Source: an uncultured Ruminobacter sp.
GTDB taxonomy: Bacteria > Pseudomonadota > Gammaproteobacteria > Enterobacterales > Succinivibrionaceae
Reading direction: 5' to 3'
Assembly (NCBI GenBank): GCA_900767005.1
Contig: CAAFXL010000164.1
Location: forward strand, 1-7,374
DNA: 7,374 nt
Each line of letters begins with the position of its first letter. Position 1 is the first letter of the stretch. The notes under the pieces were generated by a model. That model saw only the letters and a list, made by a program, of their open reading frames with translations. It had not been told where the DNA came from and made no database searches. This document shows positions 6,527 to 7,374 of this stretch, in pieces. The position numbers and the translations under genes are program-made.

Positions 6527-6555
6527 ATAATAACACAAAAATATCTAATATACAA
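6527..6555 (-). promoter_or_regulatory. Transposase promoter
   Basis: The minus strand reads TTGTAT (6550-6555), a 17-base spacer and TGT-TATTAT, an extended -10 with its hexamer at 6527-6532. The start is predicted near 6520, giving a leader of about 28 bases to the ATG at 6492. Confidence 0.6.
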
Positions 6556-6619
6556 GCTAAAACTTATATAGCACTTGATAAAATAAGGATATTTTAGGAA
6601 TTTTTGTGGAGAGAAAAAC

Positions 6620-6648
6620 GTGGTTAGAAAAAATTACGGGAACTATAG
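6620..6648. repeat. Right terminal inverted repeat of the insertion sequence
   Basis: This is the inverted partner of 4960-4988, differing at three positions (outer positions 3, 13 and 15). Its outer end CTATAG supplies the last codon and the stop codon of the truncated zupT frame. Confidence 0.88.
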
Positions 6649-7059
6649 ATTATGAATCCCAATAACTAAAGCTGTAGTAATTCCCAATCTTTTTAAAGCA
6701 TGATGCTCATTAACCTTTTTCTCATTAGTTTCTTCAACATCTTTAATTTCATGAGGGTTTTCGGCTTCTGGAATTAAAAAATCGATAATTGCAATAAAGA
6801 ATACCCCAAAGAAAAACGCCACGCACGTATAAATTAATCCCCACTTTTCACCAAAAACTTGCGTAAGTGACGTTCTTGCACTCCCAAACATTTCAACAAA
6901 CGATACAAAAATCATAATTCCAGCAGAAAAACCTAAACTAAAAGCAAAGAAGGTCTTATTGGTAGTTTTTGAAAAGAAAGCAATGATACTTCCTAAGGAA
7001 GTCGAAATACCAGCTAAAAAAGTTAAAGTAAACGCGAAGACTAAGGTATCAGAAAGCAA
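6643..7059 (-). pseudogene. zupT: ZupT-like ZIP metal transporter, truncated by the insertion sequence
   Basis: Intact ZupT is an inner-membrane ZIP-family importer of zinc and other divalent metals (Fe, Mn, Co), about 257 residues with eight helices. This frame has only 138 residues: TM1 (about 5-29), the conserved FAFSLGFSAGIM in TM2 (38-49), TM3 (about 73-96), an acidic and histidine-bearing loop (98-120) and the start of TM4. It stops at GIHNL, exactly where relatives continue into the metal-binding HN(F/L)PEG. The final leucine and the TAG stop come from the insertion-sequence end. Without the TM4 and TM5 metal ligands the product cannot transport. The start is a TTG at 7059 with AAGGA 9 bases upstream. 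A stop two codons before it excludes an earlier start, and the N-terminus aligns with E. coli ZupT. The missing half is not found on the far side of the element. Confidence 0.88.
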
Positions 7060-7109
7060 TTTTTATAATCCTTAAAAATTATTTTTAAATTTTTATTGTT
7101 ATTTATAAT

Positions 7110-7127
7110 TGTTAGCAAATACTAACA
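7110..7127. promoter_or_regulatory. Dyad operator candidate on the zupT -10
   Basis: TGTTAG (7110-7115) and CTAACA (7122-7127) form a perfect inverted repeat with a six-base spacer that overlaps the zupT -10 hexamer. Size, symmetry and position fit a metalloregulator box (Zur, MntR or a DtxR-like protein), but the sequence is not a clear match to any consensus I know. Confidence 0.5.
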
Positions 7128-7146
7128 TATTATTTTAATTTATCAA
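7119..7146 (-). promoter_or_regulatory. Promoter of the truncated zupT
   Basis: The minus strand reads TTGATA (7141-7146), a 16-base spacer and TGT-TAGTAT, an extended -10 with its hexamer at 7119-7124. The start is predicted near 7112, about 53 bases before the TTG start codon. Confidence 0.6.
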
Positions 7147-7254
7147 ATGTTTTTATCTAAAAATTTTTCTTAGTTAAGTTTTGAACAACTTTTAATAAAA
7201 TTAGTCAAAAAATATACAAAATTAAAGATTTTTTAATTTTTTTCAAATTTTCTA

Positions 7255-7283
7255 TTGACTAATTTTTCATAAAAAGGCATAAT
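7255..7283 (+). promoter_or_regulatory. Strong promoter of the tRNA-Met gene with GC-rich discriminator
   Basis: TTGACT (7255-7260), a 17-base spacer and CATAAT (7278-7283) form a near-consensus sigma-70 promoter. It is preceded by A/T tracts (about 7205-7254) suited to an UP element. The TCGCTCC stretch after the -10 is a GC-rich discriminator of the kind seen in stringently controlled stable-RNA promoters. The start is predicted near 7290, only about 8 bases before the tRNA. Confidence 0.8.
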
Positions 7284-7297
7284 TCGCTCCGTTGCGT

Positions 7298-7374
7298 GGC
7301 TACGTAGCTCAGTTGGTTAGAGCATCGCACTCATAATGCGGGGGTCACTAGTTCGATTCTAGTCGTAGCTACCA
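7298..7374 (+). tRNA. Elongator tRNA-Met (anticodon CAU)
   Basis: The 77 bases fold as a full cloverleaf with encoded CCA: acceptor GGCTACG with CGTAGCT, D arm GCTC/GAGC, anticodon stem TCGCA/TGCGG around the loop CTCATAA (anticodon CAT), a five-base variable loop GGGTC, and T arm ACTAG/CTAGT with loop TTCGATT. It resembles the E. coli elongator methionine tRNA rather than the initiator (which has three G-C pairs in the anticodon stem) or the CAU isoleucine tRNA. The first acceptor pair is G1-U72 instead of G-C. The gene ends exactly at the window edge, and whether more tRNAs follow is not visible. Confidence 0.96.

Larger units (their letters stand above)
4960..6648 (-). mobile_element. Complete IS1634-like insertion sequence (IS4 superfamily)
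   Basis: The element is about 1689 bases, bounded by 29-base imperfect inverted repeats with outer ends CTGTAGTTCCCG (left) and CTATAGTTCCCG (right, reverse complement). It carries one transposase gene on the minus strand whose stop codon lies in the left inverted repeat. The transposase is intact, so the element may be active. The boundaries were set from the repeat ends and could be off by a few bases, since AATC also matches outside both ends. No target duplication flanks it. It truncates zupT on its right and stands 185 bases from the DUF3737 start on its left. Confidence 0.88.

Noticed and set aside
6493..6555. N-terminal extension of the transposase to an ATG at 6555
   Set aside because: The extension lies over the transposase promoter and upstream of its predicted start site. 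The ATG at 6492 has a proper ribosome binding site and the family's usual N-terminus.
4951..6657. Target-site duplication around the insertion sequence
   Set aside because: With the outer ends set at CTRTAG only AT is shared as a direct repeat. The ATAATC seen beside both ends is inverted, not direct, so it is not a target duplication.
7298..7374. tRNA gene as an integration site for a mobile island
   Set aside because: No integrase gene or repeated tRNA 3' end is seen in the window, and the insertion sequence nearby is a DDE element that does not target tRNAs.
1..7374. CRISPR array, toxin-antitoxin pair, phage or defence genes
   Set aside because: No regularly spaced repeats and no such coding sequences were found on either strand.

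Overview
The window looks like chromosomal DNA from an AT-rich gammaproteobacterium. The evidence is gammaproteobacterial-type ClpP and PutP sequences, an elongator tRNA-Met close to the Escherichia coli one as I recall it, and ZupT-like and MalY-like proteins. The genus cannot be fixed from the sequence. A low-GC host-associated lineage such as Succinivibrionaceae or a Pasteurellales relative is only a guess.

Layout: the window opens with the 5' 180 codons of clpP on the minus strand, cut by the left edge. A 469-base AT-rich divergent intergenic region follows, with candidate promoters and several dyads, and then putP (sodium/proline symporter) on the plus strand. putP ends in a stem-loop and, about 100 bases on, a second stronger plus-strand terminator. 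These face a minus-strand terminator belonging to a two-gene unit: a DUF3737 right-handed beta-helix-like protein followed by a MalY/PatB-type PLP-dependent C-S lyase. That unit has an extended -10 promoter with a perfect 16-base palindrome over the predicted transcription start.

Next is a complete insertion sequence of about 1.69 kb (4960-6648). It has 29-base imperfect terminal inverted repeats and one IS4-superfamily (IS1634-like) DDE transposase with an intact DDE triad and YREK signature. It interrupts a zupT-like ZIP metal transporter gene exactly at its first metal-binding motif (HNLPEG in intact relatives). The stop codon of the truncated gene comes from the insertion-sequence end. 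The missing 3' half of zupT is not on the other side of the element and no target duplication is visible, so the insertion was followed by a deletion or rearrangement, or the assembly was joined wrongly across a repeat. The zupT stub keeps an extended -10 promoter with a dyad over the -10, as expected for a metal-responsive repressor site. The window ends with a complete elongator tRNA-Met(CAU) behind a strong promoter with a GC-rich discriminator.

How the genes relate: clpP (protein quality control), putP (proline uptake), the DUF3737-malY pair (probably sulfur amino-acid or small-molecule metabolism), zupT (divalent metal uptake, now broken) and the tRNA are separate transcription units. 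The most informative signals are at promoters: an insertion-sequence-end-like palindrome over the transposase start site, the palindrome at the DUF3737-malY start, and the dyad on the zupT -10. I see no CRISPR array, defence system, toxin-antitoxin pair or prophage.
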